Counted from the first letter of the stretch, positions 16,034-25,245 are shown. The stretch is DNA of 64,000 bases from DASSUW01 sp963806395 (GCA_963806395.1 CAWDYI010000014.1:1-64000); one strand, 5' to 3'. A program made the numbers and translations. The notes: generated by a model not told the origin, from the letters alone.

Positions 16034-17070
16034 GCGATGTAGATCGGCGCCCCGACCGGCACCGAGTCATACAGCTCGATCACGTCGGGGATCAGCATCC
16101 GGATGCAGCCGTGCGATGCCGCGCTGCCGATCGAGCCGGTCGCGTCGGTGCCGTGGATGCCGGCGCCGTCGAAGATCCCCAGCCAGCGCGCCTTCAGCGG
16201 GTTCTGCGGGGTGCCGCCCGGCACGACGGTGCCGGCGAGGTCGCCCGCCCAGTCCGAGTTCGGGACGCTCCAGGCCGGGTTGATCGCCTTGTTCTGGATG
16301 TGGTAGAGCCCCGCGGGGGTCTCGAGGCCGACCTGGCCGACGGCGATGCCGTACGTCTTGGCCAGCTCGAGGTCCTTGTAGAGGTTCAGCTTGAAGCCGC
16401 CGCGGTTGACGACCAGGATCGCCGGATACTTCTTCGCCAGCTCGGCCGTGGTCACCTTGGGCTCGACGACCGAGGTGCGCACGCGTGCGATCCGGGTGTC
16501 GCCGGCGTCGAGCAGCTCGGCCTTGATGTCGCGCCGCAGCTGGGCCATGTCGACGGCACGGCCGTCACGCGACATGACCGGCTCCACGTCACCGGACTCG
16601 AGGTCGACCGACGCGTCCCGCGGCTCGATCGTGAGCTTCTCGCGCACACGCCGCACGAGCGTGCGGACCGCCTCGCGCGACCACGAGATCTTCGCCTCGA
16701 CCTTGGCGTCGAGCTCCGCGCCCCGCACCTCGCGCCAGGTGCGCGTCAGCAGGTTCCCGGCGCGTGAGGCCGCGAGCGCGCGGTCGACCGAACCGTCGAT
16801 GTCGACCGCGACCTGCGCCCGCTCGGGCGTGAGCGTGAAGCGGCGGCCCTGGTAGCGCACGCTGACCGGCCGGTCGAGCGGGTCGAGCAGAGCGGCGCTC
16901 AGCTTGGCGCGGGCGCGCTGGGGCGTGAGCCCGCCGACGTCGACGCCGTTGACGGTCACGCCGTCGGCGATCTTCGTCTTCACCGAGCGATCGAAGGCGT
17001 ACAGGCTGCCGGTCCCCACGAGGAGGACGACTGCGGCGAGGATGACGACGAGAGCGAGGCGACGTGGCAT
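16030..17070 (-). CDS. L,D-transpeptidase (YkuD) with peptidoglycan-binding domain
   Basis: 346 residues. A membrane anchor at about 7-26 (ALVVILAAVVLLVGTGSLYA) places it outside the membrane. Residues about 35-200 form the putative peptidoglycan-binding (PG_binding_4) region that precedes YkuD in actinobacteria. The catalytic domain (about 217-345) ends with H306 in IHGTDATG and the signature SHGCIRM with H320 and nucleophile C322. It makes 3-3 cross-links or attaches proteins to peptidoglycan. The gene is flanked by two direct copies of repeat family B, the upstream one ending 16 bases before the ATG. Confidence 0.93.
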   Translation of the reverse strand: MPRRLALVVILAAVVLLVGTGSLYAFDRSVKTKIADGVTVNGVDVGGLTPQRARAKLSAALLDPLDRPVSVRYQGRRFTLTPERAQVAVDIDGSVDRALAASRAGNLLTRTWREVRGAELDAKVEAKISWSREAVRTLVRRVREKLTIEPRDASVDLESGDVEPVMSRDGRAVDMAQLRRDIKAELLDAGDTRIARVRTSVVEPKVTTAELAKKYPAILVVNRGGFKLNLYKDLELAKTYGIAVGQVGLETPAGLYHIQNKAINPAWSVPNSDWAGDLAGTVVPGGTPQNPLKARWLGIFDGAGIHGTDATGSIGSAASHGCIRMLIPDVIELYDSVPVGAPIYIA

Positions 17071-17086
17071 GGCAGAAAATGTTGTT

Positions 17087-17131
17087 TGCGGCTTACTCGC
17101 ACTCGCAAGCTCGCGCGAGCGCCTTGATTAC
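17087..17131 (-). repeat. Repeat family B, copy 2
   Basis: 45 bases between the epimerase 3' end and the L,D-transpeptidase start, 16 bases upstream of that ATG. Read on the minus strand it contains GCTCGCGCGAGC (perfect palindrome) and, alternatively, GCGCTCGC / GCGAGTGC as an 8-base stem. It differs from copy 3 (34691-34728) by one base over 38. Copies 2 and 3 have the same orientation and nearly the same distance to the start codon of the downstream gene. Confidence 0.7.
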
Positions 17132-17201
17132 CTTAGGCGGTCGACCGGACCGAGAGAACCCCTGCAATCCCACTGGCGTTACACCGACCCTGTCAGTCGC
17201 G

Positions 17202-18260
17202 TTACACCGTCCCCCGGCGTTTGACGCTCGGGCTCCAGCGCAGGAACTCCTCGACCTCGCGCTCGTACCGGTACGGCTCCCCCTCGTCGCGCCGGAGCGA
17301 GCGCACGCGCATCGCCTCGGCCTGCTTGACCACTGTCTCCCGGGTGGTGAAGCCATATGAGTAGCCAACGCCCTTGAGCTTGCGATTGTCGAGCCCGCGG
17401 CCGTAGCGCAGCTGGTTGCGCACCTCGTCCGGCACCCGGACGCCGACCGGGCGCAGCGCCGCCGCCGCGAGCGACGTGCCCCAGGGCGGCAGGATCGGGG
17501 CGAGCGGTCGGCCGAGCAGCGACGCTACCTCGGAGAGCGCGAGCACGCCGTCCGCCGCGGCGTTGTAGACCCCGGGCAGGTCGCGCTCGGCCGCGAACCG
17601 GAGCACGCCGACGAGGTCCTCCTCGTGGATGAACTGGTAGCGCGGGTCGAAGCCGAGGATGCACGGCACCGCCGGGTTCGCAAGTAACTCCGTGTGGGAG
17701 GTGCGCAGCCCTGAGCCGAGCGCGTTCGAGAACCGCAGCACCGTCACGGTGAGGTCCGGATTGTGGTCCGCGAAGCCCTCGACCGCCTTCTCGGCCTCGA
17801 CGATGTCCGACTCCAGACGGGTGCGCGGCGGGTGCGGGCGGCGCATCCCCTCCGTGAAGAACGCCGGGTCGTCGCGCTCGCAGCCGTAGTAGTGGGCGGA
17901 CGACTTGACGACCACTTTGCGCACCGGGGATGAGGACCCGCCCGCCCCGCCGCAGGCGGCGAGGATGTTCATCGTCCCGATCGTGTTCGCCTCGTGGGCG
18001 ACGCGCGCAGAGGCCATCAGCGAATCGACCACCAGCCGCGTGTCGATCACCGTGTCGATCTCCGCGGCGTGCACGATCCGGCGCAGCAGCGCGTGCTGGA
18101 GCCCGACGCGGACGAACTCGGTGCGCTCGAGCTCGCACGTCGGATCGTCGGTGCCGACGCCGATGATCGTCTCGACCGCAGGGTCCTTCTCCAGCGCCTG
18201 CGCGAGGCGGCCGCCCCAGTAGGTCGACGCGCCGGTGACGAGGATCCGCTTCGAGCTCAT
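17202..18260 (-). CDS. NAD-dependent epimerase/dehydratase family protein
   Basis: 352 residues of the extended SDR fold. The nucleotide-binding motif is GASTYWGG near 10-17, slightly atypical. The region of the catalytic Tyr reads SSAHYYGCERDD and lacks the expected YxxxK lysine, so it may be a non-canonical or non-catalytic member. Later motifs include VLRFSNALG and YQFIHEEDLVGVLRFA, common in UDP-glucose-4-epimerase-like proteins. The ATG overlaps the TGA of the acyltransferase gene (ATGA). With that gene it resembles the acyltransferase-epimerase pair common in actinobacteria, perhaps for a membrane glycolipid. Confidence 0.8.
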   Translation of the reverse strand: MSSKRILVTGASTYWGGRLAQALEKDPAVETIIGVGTDDPTCELERTEFVRVGLQHALLRRIVHAAEIDTVIDTRLVVDSLMASARVAHEANTIGTMNILAACGGAGGSSSPVRKVVVKSSAHYYGCERDDPAFFTEGMRRPHPPRTRLESDIVEAEKAVEGFADHNPDLTVTVLRFSNALGSGLRTSHTELLANPAVPCILGFDPRYQFIHEEDLVGVLRFAAERDLPGVYNAAADGVLALSEVASLLGRPLAPILPPWGTSLAAAALRPVGVRVPDEVRNQLRYGRGLDNRKLKGVGYSYGFTTRETVVKQAEAMRVRSLRRDEGEPYRYEREVEEFLRWSPSVKRRGTV

Positions 18261-19118
18261 CCCAGCCACACGGACCGCCGGTGGGCGACGAGATCGATCA
18301 GCTCTTCCTGGATCCGCGAGCGGACGTCCTCGGCGACCGTCTGCACGAGCCCCTTGTCGTCGTACGGGCGATCGCCCCACTGGTCGGTGGGGATCGGCTC
18401 GAGGAAGCGGATGCGGAACTTGGCGGGCAGGTAGGCGGCTCCGAGCAGCCCGAAGTGCGGGAACAGCGGTGTGACCGGGAAGTAGATCAGCCGCGTGAGC
18501 CGTTGGAGCACGCCGATCTGGGCGAACGTCGGCATCGCCTCCTCGGCCCCGAGCACGGCGATCGGGACGATCGGACGTGCCGGCGCGCATCGCCGCCTCC
18601 ACGAAGCCGCCGCGGCCGAAGCGGCGCAGCCGGTAGCGGTCCTTGTAGAGCTTCTCGGTGCCCTTCCGGCCCTCCGGGAACACGAGCACGAGCTGCTGCT
18701 CGTCGTACAGCAGGCGGTGCACGTTGGCCGGGTGCGCGGGCACGCCGCCGAGCTTGTTGACGAGCATCGCCAGGCCGGGATATCCCTTGAAGAAGTGCTC
18801 GACCGTGAGATGCAGCGGCCGCGGCCGGCTGTGCTCCTCCTTGATCGCCTTGGCGATCATCGCCGCGTCCGGCGGCAGCGCGCCGGCGTGGTTGGAGACC
18901 AGGAGCGCGCCGCCGGTGGCGGGCACGTGCTCGATCCCCTCCACCTCGCAGCGGAACCAGTAGTGGTAGAGGAACTCGTACAGGGTCGCGTCGATCAGGC
19001 CCTCGACGCGCTCGGAGCGCCCCCAGTCGGTGACCTGGCGGTCGGGTTCGATCGCCGGCAGCAGCGCGCGCGGATCGGAGTCGCTCCGGGCCGCCGGAAG
19101 AGCGCGGCGCTCGCTCAT
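18257..19118 (-). pseudogene. Lysophospholipid acyltransferase (PlsC-like), single-base frameshift
   Basis: The reading frame begins MSERRALPAARSD at 19118 and encodes a PlsC-like acyltransferase: SNHAGALPPDAAM (the His...Asp active-site block, with six residues between His and Asp instead of four), then FPEGRKGTEK and RFGRGGFVEAAMRAG. At about 18575 one extra base (A on the plus strand) shifts the frame; downstream the sequence continues perfectly in another frame (PIVPIAVLGAEEAMPTF to the stop at 18257). Removing that base gives about 286 residues. Either a real inactivating mutation or a sequencing error. Coupled by ATGA overlaps to both neighbours. Confidence 0.8.
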
Positions 19119-19678
19119 GCCGATGTCAGCACCGGCTCGAGCCGGCGCGCCAGCGTCGGCCAGTCGGGTCCGCACACGATGTCCTCGTCCTCGCACAGCT
19201 CCCGGTTCCACGGATGCAGGATCGTGGCAGGCGTGATGCCCACGTCAGCGGCCCGCATCAGGTTCACCGGAGAGTCGTCGATCAGCACGTCGATCTCCAG
19301 ATCGACGCAGCGGGCGATCTTGTCGGTGGAGCAGTAGAGCTCGTCGTACGACAGGCCGATGCGCTCGAGCCAGCGGGCGGTCGCCTCGTGCGCCTCGCCC
19401 GCGCGGTGCGACGTGATGTGGATGAAGTGGCCGGCCTCATGCCACGCGCGGATCGCCTCGACGGCGCCGGGGTACGGCTCGGCGGCGAGGACGTGGGTCG
19501 CGCGGTGGGTCTCCGCGACGCAGGCGTGGACCTGCTCGGGGCGCAGCAGCGTGATGCCCCAGGTCACCTGCTCCTCGTACGGCAGGTCGACGCCGAACCG
19601 CCGCTTGGCGATCGCTGCGAGCTGGTCCCAGTAGTGGTGCAGCGTGGAGTCGATGTCGACCGCGATTCGCACGACCAC
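19115..19678 (-). CDS. HAD-superfamily phosphatase, 5' nucleotidase (NT5C)-like
   Basis: 187 residues. The HAD motif I DIDSTL at 8-13 carries the nucleophile and acid Asp; motif II is in HITSHRAGE (Thr/Ser), and motif III/IV is DVLIDDSPVN. The arrangement with a small helical cap (about 20-75) matches deoxyribonucleotidase-like HAD proteins. It would dephosphorylate a small phosphorylated molecule. GTG start, with another GTG two codons later. First gene of a coupled set HAD-acyltransferase-epimerase; divergent by 14 bases from the alpha/beta hydrolase. Confidence 0.78.
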   Translation of the reverse strand: MVVRIAVDIDSTLHHYWDQLAAIAKRRFGVDLPYEEQVTWGITLLRPEQVHACVAETHRATHVLAAEPYPGAVEAIRAWHEAGHFIHITSHRAGEAHEATARWLERIGLSYDELYCSTDKIARCVDLEIDVLIDDSPVNLMRAADVGITPATILHPWNRELCEDEDIVCGPDWPTLARRLEPVLTSA

Positions 19679-19692
19679 TACCCTAGAGCGCC

Positions 19693-20670
19693 GTGCCGAG
19701 CGTCTATCAGGATGCCCTGAACCGCGCCCGCAGCGGGCTGATCCGCCCAGGCGCGGACCCGACCTACGCCGACGGCGACGACCAGACCTGGATGTCGGTG
19801 GACTGGCCGTCGATGACGAGCCGGCTCGACGTCGGAGGGCGTGAGGTGAGCGTGATCGACAGCGGCGGCGACGGGCCGCCGCTGCTCTGGCTGCACGGCC
19901 TCGGCGGGGTGTGGCAGAACTGGCTGCTGAACATTCCGGCCTTCATGGAGACCCATCGCTGCGTGGCGATCGACCTCCCCGGCTTCGGCCAGTCGCCGAT
20001 GCCCGCCGGGGACATCTCGATCCCGGGCTTCGCCGCGACCGTCGACGAGGTCTGCGACCGGCTCGGGCTCGACAACCCGGTCGTGGTCGGCAACTCGATG
20101 GGCGGCTTCGTGGGCGCCGAGCTGGCGGTCTCGTTCCCCACCCGCGTCGCCAAGCTCGTGCTCGTGTCGGCGGCAGGGCTGTCGACCGAGTACCTGGCCC
20201 GCGAGCCGCTGCTGGCCGCGGCGCGCGCGTTCGCCATGCTGACGGCGCGAACCGGGCTCCGCGGCTCACCGGTCGTGAAGCGAGCGCGGCTGCGGCGCGT
20301 CGCGCTGCAGGCGATCATCCGCTACCCGGAGCGGATGTCGGTCCCGCTCGTCACGGAACTCCTGCGCGGCTCGAACGCCGAGGGCTTCCTGCCCGCCTTC
20401 GAGGCGCTGATGGCCTACTCGTTCCGCGACAAGCTGCAGCGCATCGAGGCGCCGGTGCTGATCGTCTGGGGCCGCAACGACATCCTCGTCCCGGTCGAGG
20501 ATGCCGAGATGTTCGAGCACCTGATCGGCGAGAACGCCCACAGCGTGATCTTCGAGGACACCGGCCACCTCGCGATGCTCGAGCGGCCGAGCCGCTTCAA
20601 CGAGCTGCTGGGCGCGTTCATCGCCGGCGAGCGCGCGCCCGAGCGGGGCGTGGAGGGCGTCAGCGCGTGA
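19693..20670 (+). CDS. Alpha/beta hydrolase
   Basis: 325 residues with the alpha/beta-hydrolase fold. The oxyanion motif is LHGLGG at 68-72, the nucleophile S135 is in GNSMGG, the acid is the Asp in WGRNDILVP and the His is in DTGHLAM. An N-terminal extension of about 45 residues precedes the fold. Similar to actinobacterial lipid or haloalkane-type hydrolases of unknown substrate. GTG start. The last 11 bases overlap the end of the convergent ilvD gene. Confidence 0.85.
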   Translation: MPSVYQDALNRARSGLIRPGADPTYADGDDQTWMSVDWPSMTSRLDVGGREVSVIDSGGDGPPLLWLHGLGGVWQNWLLNIPAFMETHRCVAIDLPGFGQSPMPAGDISIPGFAATVDEVCDRLGLDNPVVVGNSMGGFVGAELAVSFPTRVAKLVLVSAAGLSTEYLAREPLLAAARAFAMLTARTGLRGSPVVKRARLRRVALQAIIRYPERMSVPLVTELLRGSNAEGFLPAFEALMAYSFRDKLQRIEAPVLIVWGRNDILVPVEDAEMFEHLIGENAHSVIFEDTGHLAMLERPSRFNELLGAFIAGERAPERGVEGVSA

Positions 20671-22336
20671 CAGCGCCCTCGGAGGCGCTCGAGACCAGCT
20701 TCGCGTACTTGGACAGCACACCAGTCCGCAGCTCCGGGGGCGGCGGCTCGTAGTCCGCCAGGCGGCGGTCGATCTCGTCCGCGGGCAGGTCGACGTCGAT
20801 CCGGCGGCTCGGGACGTCGATCGTGATCCTGTCCCCGTCGCGGACGGCGGCGATCGGGCCGCCGTGCACCGCCTCGGGGGCGATGTGGCCGGCCATGAAG
20901 CCGTGGGTAGCGCCTGAGAAGCGGCCGTCGGTGAGCAGTGCGACCGATTCGCCGAGCCCCGCTCCCACGAGCGCGCCCGTGACGGACAGCATCTCGCGCA
21001 TCCCGGGGCCGCCCGCCGGCCCCTCGTTGCGGATCACGACGACGTCGCCGGCGCCGATCCCGCCGTGGGTGACCGCGGCCATCGCAGCTTCCTCGCCGTC
21101 GAACACTCGCGCCGGCCCCTCGTGATGCACGCGCTCGTGGCCCGAGAGCTTGACCACGGAGCCCTCCGGGGCGAGGTTGCCACGCAGGATCGCGAGGCCG
21201 CCGGTCGCCTTCAAAGGATTCGAGAGCGGCCGGACGACCTCCTGTCCGGGCGTTTCGCGCGCCGCAGTGGCGTGCTCGCCGATCGTGCGCCCGGTCACCG
21301 TGGCCGCGTCCTCGTGCAGCATGCCCGCATCGCGGAGCCGGCTCGCCACGACGGCGGTGCCGCCGGCCGCGTGCATGTCGGTGGCGACGAACCGCCCGCC
21401 CGGCTTGAGATCGCACAGCAGTGGTGTCGTCGAGTTGATCCGGTCGAAGTCGTCGATCGACAGCTCGATGCCGGCCTCGCGGGCGACCGCGAGCAGGTGC
21501 AGGACGCCGTTCGTCGAGCCGCCGCTCATCGCGATCGCCGCGATCGCGTTCTCGAGCCCGTCGTGGGTGATGATGTCGCTCGGGCGCTGGCCGCGGGCGA
21601 GTACGTCCATCACGAGGCGCCCGGCGTCGAACGCCGCCTGCGCCTTCGTCGCGTCCTCCGCCGGGACATCGCTCGGGCCGATCGGCGATATGCCGAGCAG
21701 CTGGAACGCCAGCGCCATCGTATTGGCGGTGAACTGCCCGCCGCACGCGCCGGCCCCCGGGCTCGCGACGTCCTCGAGCGCGTGCAGCTCGTCCTCGCTG
21801 ATCTTGCCCGCGGCGTGGGCGCCGACCGCCTCGAACACCTCCTGGACCGTCACATCGACGCCGTTGTAGTGGCCGGGTGCGATCGAGCCGCCGTACAGCA
21901 TCAGGCCAGGAAGGTCGAGCCGCGCGAGCGCCATCACCGTGCCGGGGATCGTCTTGTCGCAGCCGGAGATCGCGATCACCGCGTCGAACAGGTGGCCGCG
22001 CGCGACGAGCTCGATCGAGTCCGCGATCACCTCGCGGCTGACCAGCGACGTCTTCATACCGGCGGTGCCCATCGTGATGCCGTCGGAGATCGCGACCGTG
22101 TTGAACTCCATCGGGGTGCCGCCCGCGGCGCGGACGCCCTCCTTCACCTTCTGCGCGAGCACGCGGTGGTGGAAGTTGCAGGGCATCGTCTCGGTCCACG
22201 TGGTGGCGACGCCGATGATCGGCTTCGACATCGCCTCGTCGTCGAAGCCGATGCCCTTCAGCTGGGCGCGGGCGCCGGCGCGCGCCGGGCCTTCGGTGAG
22301 CGCGCGCGAGTTGTGCTTGGGATCGAGGCCGGCCAA
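20660..22336 (-). CDS. ilvD: Dihydroxy-acid dehydratase
   Basis: 558 residues, full family length. It dehydrates 2,3-dihydroxy-isovalerate and -methylvalerate in valine and isoleucine synthesis, using an Fe-S cluster. Cluster and Mg-binding regions are visible: AISGCDKTIPG, SPGAGACGGQF and MSGGSTNGVLH; the C-terminus has LTDGRFSGATHGF. The start is a TTG at 22336; the next Met (residue 36, SKPIIGVATTW) would remove the usual N-terminal helix. It overlaps the convergent hydrolase by 11 bases. No other branched-chain amino acid gene is nearby. Confidence 0.95.
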   Translation of the reverse strand: MAGLDPKHNSRALTEGPARAGARAQLKGIGFDDEAMSKPIIGVATTWTETMPCNFHHRVLAQKVKEGVRAAGGTPMEFNTVAISDGITMGTAGMKTSLVSREVIADSIELVARGHLFDAVIAISGCDKTIPGTVMALARLDLPGLMLYGGSIAPGHYNGVDVTVQEVFEAVGAHAAGKISEDELHALEDVASPGAGACGGQFTANTMALAFQLLGISPIGPSDVPAEDATKAQAAFDAGRLVMDVLARGQRPSDIITHDGLENAIAAIAMSGGSTNGVLHLLAVAREAGIELSIDDFDRINSTTPLLCDLKPGGRFVATDMHAAGGTAVVASRLRDAGMLHEDAATVTGRTIGEHATAARETPGQEVVRPLSNPLKATGGLAILRGNLAPEGSVVKLSGHERVHHEGPARVFDGEEAAMAAVTHGGIGAGDVVVIRNEGPAGGPGMREMLSVTGALVGAGLGESVALLTDGRFSGATHGFMAGHIAPEAVHGGPIAAVRDGDRITIDVPSRRIDVDLPADEIDRRLADYEPPPPELRTGVLSKYAKLVSSASEGAVTR

Positions 22337-22340
22337 GGGC

Positions 22341-22985
22341 CTAAGGATTGTCGTACCGCGCGGGCGGCGGCGAGGGCGTACCGGGATCGGCGGCGGGATG
22401 CTCGAGCCGCTCGCGCTCCCAGCGGCCGAGGCGCCAGATGTCCCGCTGGACCTGCTTGGGGTCGATCTGGCGGCCCGGGAGGTGCAGGTTGGCCTCGGCG
22501 ATCAGGCGGCGCTCGTCGCCCTTCAGGGCCATCCATTTGGCGAGCACGTCGTCGGAGTCCGGCAGCCGCGCGGAGCCGTAGGGCCGCGTCTCGTCCGGGA
22601 ACTCGACGCAGTACTCGTTCAGCAGCTGGCCGGTCTGCGGCAGGTAGGCGACGATCGGCTTGTGCGGATAGACCAGGTAGGCGTACGGCACGCCGCGCAG
22701 GTCGCGCGCCGCGTCGGCCGGCACTCCCTGGCCGCCCCACACGCGGATGAAGCCGAGGTCGCGGTACATCCCCCACTCCTCGTCGTTCACGCACGACTTC
22801 AGCAGCTCGCGCGCACGCTGCTCGGCGCGCCGCTCGCGGCCGGGGTCGTACGGCGCCGCGACGCCGAGGCGGCGCGCCTCCCGGCGCGCACGACGGTGAT
22901 CGAGCCGGCGGTCGAGGTACGGCCAGGTGATCTCGGAGAGCAGCGCGATCACGACGATCGCGGTGACGCAGAGTGCGACGGTCAC
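22341..22985 (-). CDS. Membrane-anchored protein of unknown function
   Basis: 214 residues with one N-terminal membrane segment (about 2-22), a basic stretch (RRLDHRRARREARRLG) and a soluble domain with NDEEWGMYRDLGFIRVWG, YAYLVYPHKPIVAYLPQTG and LLNEYCVEFPDET. The domain looks conserved but I know no named function. Ends four bases before the ilvD start. The C-terminus is Pro-rich and probably disordered. Confidence 0.6.
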   Translation of the reverse strand: MTVALCVTAIVVIALLSEITWPYLDRRLDHRRARREARRLGVAAPYDPGRERRAEQRARELLKSCVNDEEWGMYRDLGFIRVWGGQGVPADAARDLRGVPYAYLVYPHKPIVAYLPQTGQLLNEYCVEFPDETRPYGSARLPDSDDVLAKWMALKGDERRLIAEANLHLPGRQIDPKQVQRDIWRLGRWERERLEHPAADPGTPSPPPARYDNP

Positions 22986-22995
22986 GTGCTGCCGC

Positions 22996-23247
22996 TCAGA
23001 CCGCTCCGCCCGCGGCCCGCGGGAAGAAGATGACGCGATCGGTGGTGCTCGGGATGTCGCCGAACGCCCGGACCAGCTCCGCCTCGCGGCGTCCCGTCTT
23101 GGACGTGACGGGCACGGCCGCCCACATCCCCTGGTCGAGCTGGCGGCGGAACTCCTCCACGAGCCGCTCAGCGTCCTCCGCGACTTCGAGGTCGCCCTCG
23201 GCGATCAGCTGCTCGCCGTGACCCGGGCGCATGCGGAGGAACTTCAT
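22996..23247 (-). CDS. Small protein of unknown function
   Basis: 83 residues beginning MKFLRMRPGHGEQLIAEGD with a helix (AEDAERLVEEFRRQL) and a segment MWAAVPVTSKTGRREAELV followed by DRVIFFPRAAGG. It looks like a complete small alpha/beta domain, perhaps a ubiquitin-like or dodecin-sized fold, but no motif decides this. Lies between the membrane-anchored protein and thiD, spacing about 10 bases on each side, so one transcript is likely. Confidence 0.55.
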   Translation of the reverse strand: MKFLRMRPGHGEQLIAEGDLEVAEDAERLVEEFRRQLDQGMWAAVPVTSKTGRREAELVRAFGDIPSTTDRVIFFPRAAGGAV

Positions 23248-23258
23248 GGCCGCCGATA

Positions 23259-24137
23259 TTACAGAGGGCCTGCGGCCGCCCGCCCGGTGCCCACATCGGG
23301 GCGCTCGCGGCGTGTCAGCGACAGGACGTCGACCGGCCCGGGTCCGGCACCGAGGCCGCGGATTCCGTCGCGCACCGCCTCACCGGCGATCCGCCGCGCC
23401 GCCCGCGCGGCGTCGAGCGGGGAGTAGCCGAGCGCGAGGTGAGCCGCGAGCGCGGACGAGTGCGTGCAGCCGGAGCCGTGCGCGGCCCCGTCCGGATACC
23501 GCTCCCCCGCGATCAGCTCGAGCGTGTCGCCGTCGAAGAAGACGTCGGTCGCCGCCTCGCGGTGCCCGCCGGTCACGACCACGGCGGCCGGCCCGAGCGT
23601 GCGCAGCCGCCGCGCGAGCGCCTCCGCGTCGTCGCCGCTGTCGGCAGCGGCGCCGTTGGCACTGCCGTCGTCGGCACCGCGGCGGGCGAGCACGCGCGCC
23701 TCCGGCACGTTCGGCGTGATCACGGTCACGCGCGGAAGCAGCTCCTCGACGATCGCCACGCGCGCCGGCTCGTCGAGCAGCACGGCGCCGGACTCGGCGA
23801 CCATCACGGGGTCGAGCACCACCGGGGTCCCTGGGTCGAGCAGCTCGAGCGCCGCGCGCACGGCCCGGACCGTGTCGGCGGTACCGAGCATGCCGATCTT
23901 CACGGCGTCGACGCCGATGTCCTCGGCGACCGCGCGGACCTGCGCGACGATGAAGTCGCCCGGCACCTGATGCACGCCGGTGACCGCGACCGTGTTCTGG
24001 GCGGTCAGCGCCGCGATCGCCGTCATCCCGTGGACGCCGCAGCGCGCGAACGCCTTCAGGTCCGCCTGGATCCCGGCGCCGCCGCCGGAGTCGGACCCGG
24101 CGATCGACAGGACGGCAGGCACCCGGCGCTCGCTCAC
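23259..24137 (-). CDS. thiD: Hydroxymethylpyrimidine/phosphomethylpyrimidine kinase
   Basis: 292 residues of the ribokinase fold. Substrate motif GSDSGGGAGIQADLKAF at 14-30, KIGMLG, and the ATP/anion-hole signature GAAHGSGCTHSSALAAHLA near the C-terminus with its catalytic-base region. It phosphorylates HMP and HMP-P in thiamine synthesis. Residues about 153-170 (GADDGSANGAAADSGDD) form an unusual acidic insert compared with common ThiD. No other thiamine gene is in the window. Confidence 0.93.
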   Translation of the reverse strand: MSERRVPAVLSIAGSDSGGGAGIQADLKAFARCGVHGMTAIAALTAQNTVAVTGVHQVPGDFIVAQVRAVAEDIGVDAVKIGMLGTADTVRAVRAALELLDPGTPVVLDPVMVAESGAVLLDEPARVAIVEELLPRVTVITPNVPEARVLARRGADDGSANGAAADSGDDAEALARRLRTLGPAAVVVTGGHREAATDVFFDGDTLELIAGERYPDGAAHGSGCTHSSALAAHLALGYSPLDAARAARRIAGEAVRDGIRGLGAGPGPVDVLSLTRRERPDVGTGRAAAGPL

Positions 24138-24162
24138 GGCGAGCAGGTTAGGACACGCGCGG

Positions 24163-25245
24163 TCAAGGAACGCGTTCGTAGCGGCCTCCGAACCCGCGCC
24201 GGACGAGTCCGCGGGCCTCGAGCTCCCCGAGGCCGGCGAGGACGTCGCGCGCGGCGATCCCGCGCGCGGCGAGCATCGGCAACGTGGAGTGGCCAGCGCC
24301 GATCTCCCCGAGCAGCCTGCGCAGGCCGGGCTCGAGGTGCGCCGCGGCGCGCGGCGCGACCTCGTACCGGCTGCCGGTGAGCTCGCTCAGCGCGTCGAGC
24401 ACGTCGGCGACCCCGCGCACCAGCATCGCCCCGTCGCGGATCAGGCCGTTCACGCCCTCGGCGAGCGCGCAGTTCACGCGGCCGGGCACCGCGGCGACGG
24501 TGCGCCCGATCTCGGCGCCGAGATCGGCCGTCGTGAGCGAGCCGGAGCGCTCGGTCGCCTCGACGACCACGACGACGCGGGCGAGCGCGGCGATCAGCCG
24601 GTTCCGCGCCACGAACGCCCAGCGGTGGATGCCGGTCCCCGGTGGCATCTCCGACACCACCGCGCCGGCCGTGCACACCGCGGCGTGCAGACGGCGCTTC
24701 GAGGCCGGGTACGGCCGGTCGGCGCCGCCCGCGAGCACCGCCACCGGCGGCGAGGGCCCGTCGAGCGCTCCGGTGTGGGCCGCCGAGTCCACGCCGAGCG
24801 CCAGCCCGGACACCACGGTGACGCCGGCGGCCGACAGGCTGCGGCCGAGGTCGTGCGCGACCGTGAGCCCGTAGTCGGTCGCCCGCCGGGCACCGACGAC
24901 GGCGACCGCGTCGACCGTCCCGACGCACTCGGGTGCACCGGCGACGTGCAGCACGGCCGGCGGATCCGTCAGCTCGCGCAGGCCCGCCGGGTAGGTCTCC
25001 TCGCAGCGGCAGATCGCCACCAGCTCGCGCTCCTGCACGCGCGCTCGCGCCGCGGCTGGATCGAACGCGCGGTAGCGCCGCCGCACCGAGCGATCGCCCG
25101 ACGCGTCGAGCAGTGCCGCGTCCGGCAGCGAGAGCACGCGTGCGGGCGCGTCGCGACGGCGCCACTCGATGTCGAGCCAGCCGGCGAGCGCCGCGATCAG
25201 GTCGGTGCGGCGCAGGCAGTCGTCGCACGCGGTCACGGCGCTCAT
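24163..25245 (-). CDS. dprA: DNA processing protein DprA
   Basis: 360 residues. It loads RecA onto incoming single-stranded DNA in natural transformation. The Rossmann-like core has VAVVGARRATDYG, VVSGLALGVDSAAH, VLAGGADRPYPASK, FVARNRLIAALA and VVVEATERSGSLTTA. A C-terminal winged-helix region (about 300-360) ends LGELEARGLVRRGFGGRY. The ATG overlaps the comM stop (ATGA), so expression is coupled. The dprA-comM-yraN set is common in bacteria and does not prove competence. Confidence 0.93.
   Translation of the reverse strand: MSAVTACDDCLRRTDLIAALAGWLDIEWRRRDAPARVLSLPDAALLDASGDRSVRRRYRAFDPAAARARVQERELVAICRCEETYPAGLRELTDPPAVLHVAGAPECVGTVDAVAVVGARRATDYGLTVAHDLGRSLSAAGVTVVSGLALGVDSAAHTGALDGPSPPVAVLAGGADRPYPASKRRLHAAVCTAGAVVSEMPPGTGIHRWAFVARNRLIAALARVVVVVEATERSGSLTTADLGAEIGRTVAAVPGRVNCALAEGVNGLIRDGAMLVRGVADVLDALSELTGSRYEVAPRAAAHLEPGLRRLLGEIGAGHSTLPMLAARGIAARDVLAGLGELEARGLVRRGFGGRYERVP

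Noticed and set aside
15989..17131. Integron attC sites flanking a cassette
   Set aside because: The repeats lack the R and L box core sites (GTTRRRY / RYYYAAC), and the Xer protein nearby is of the housekeeping type.
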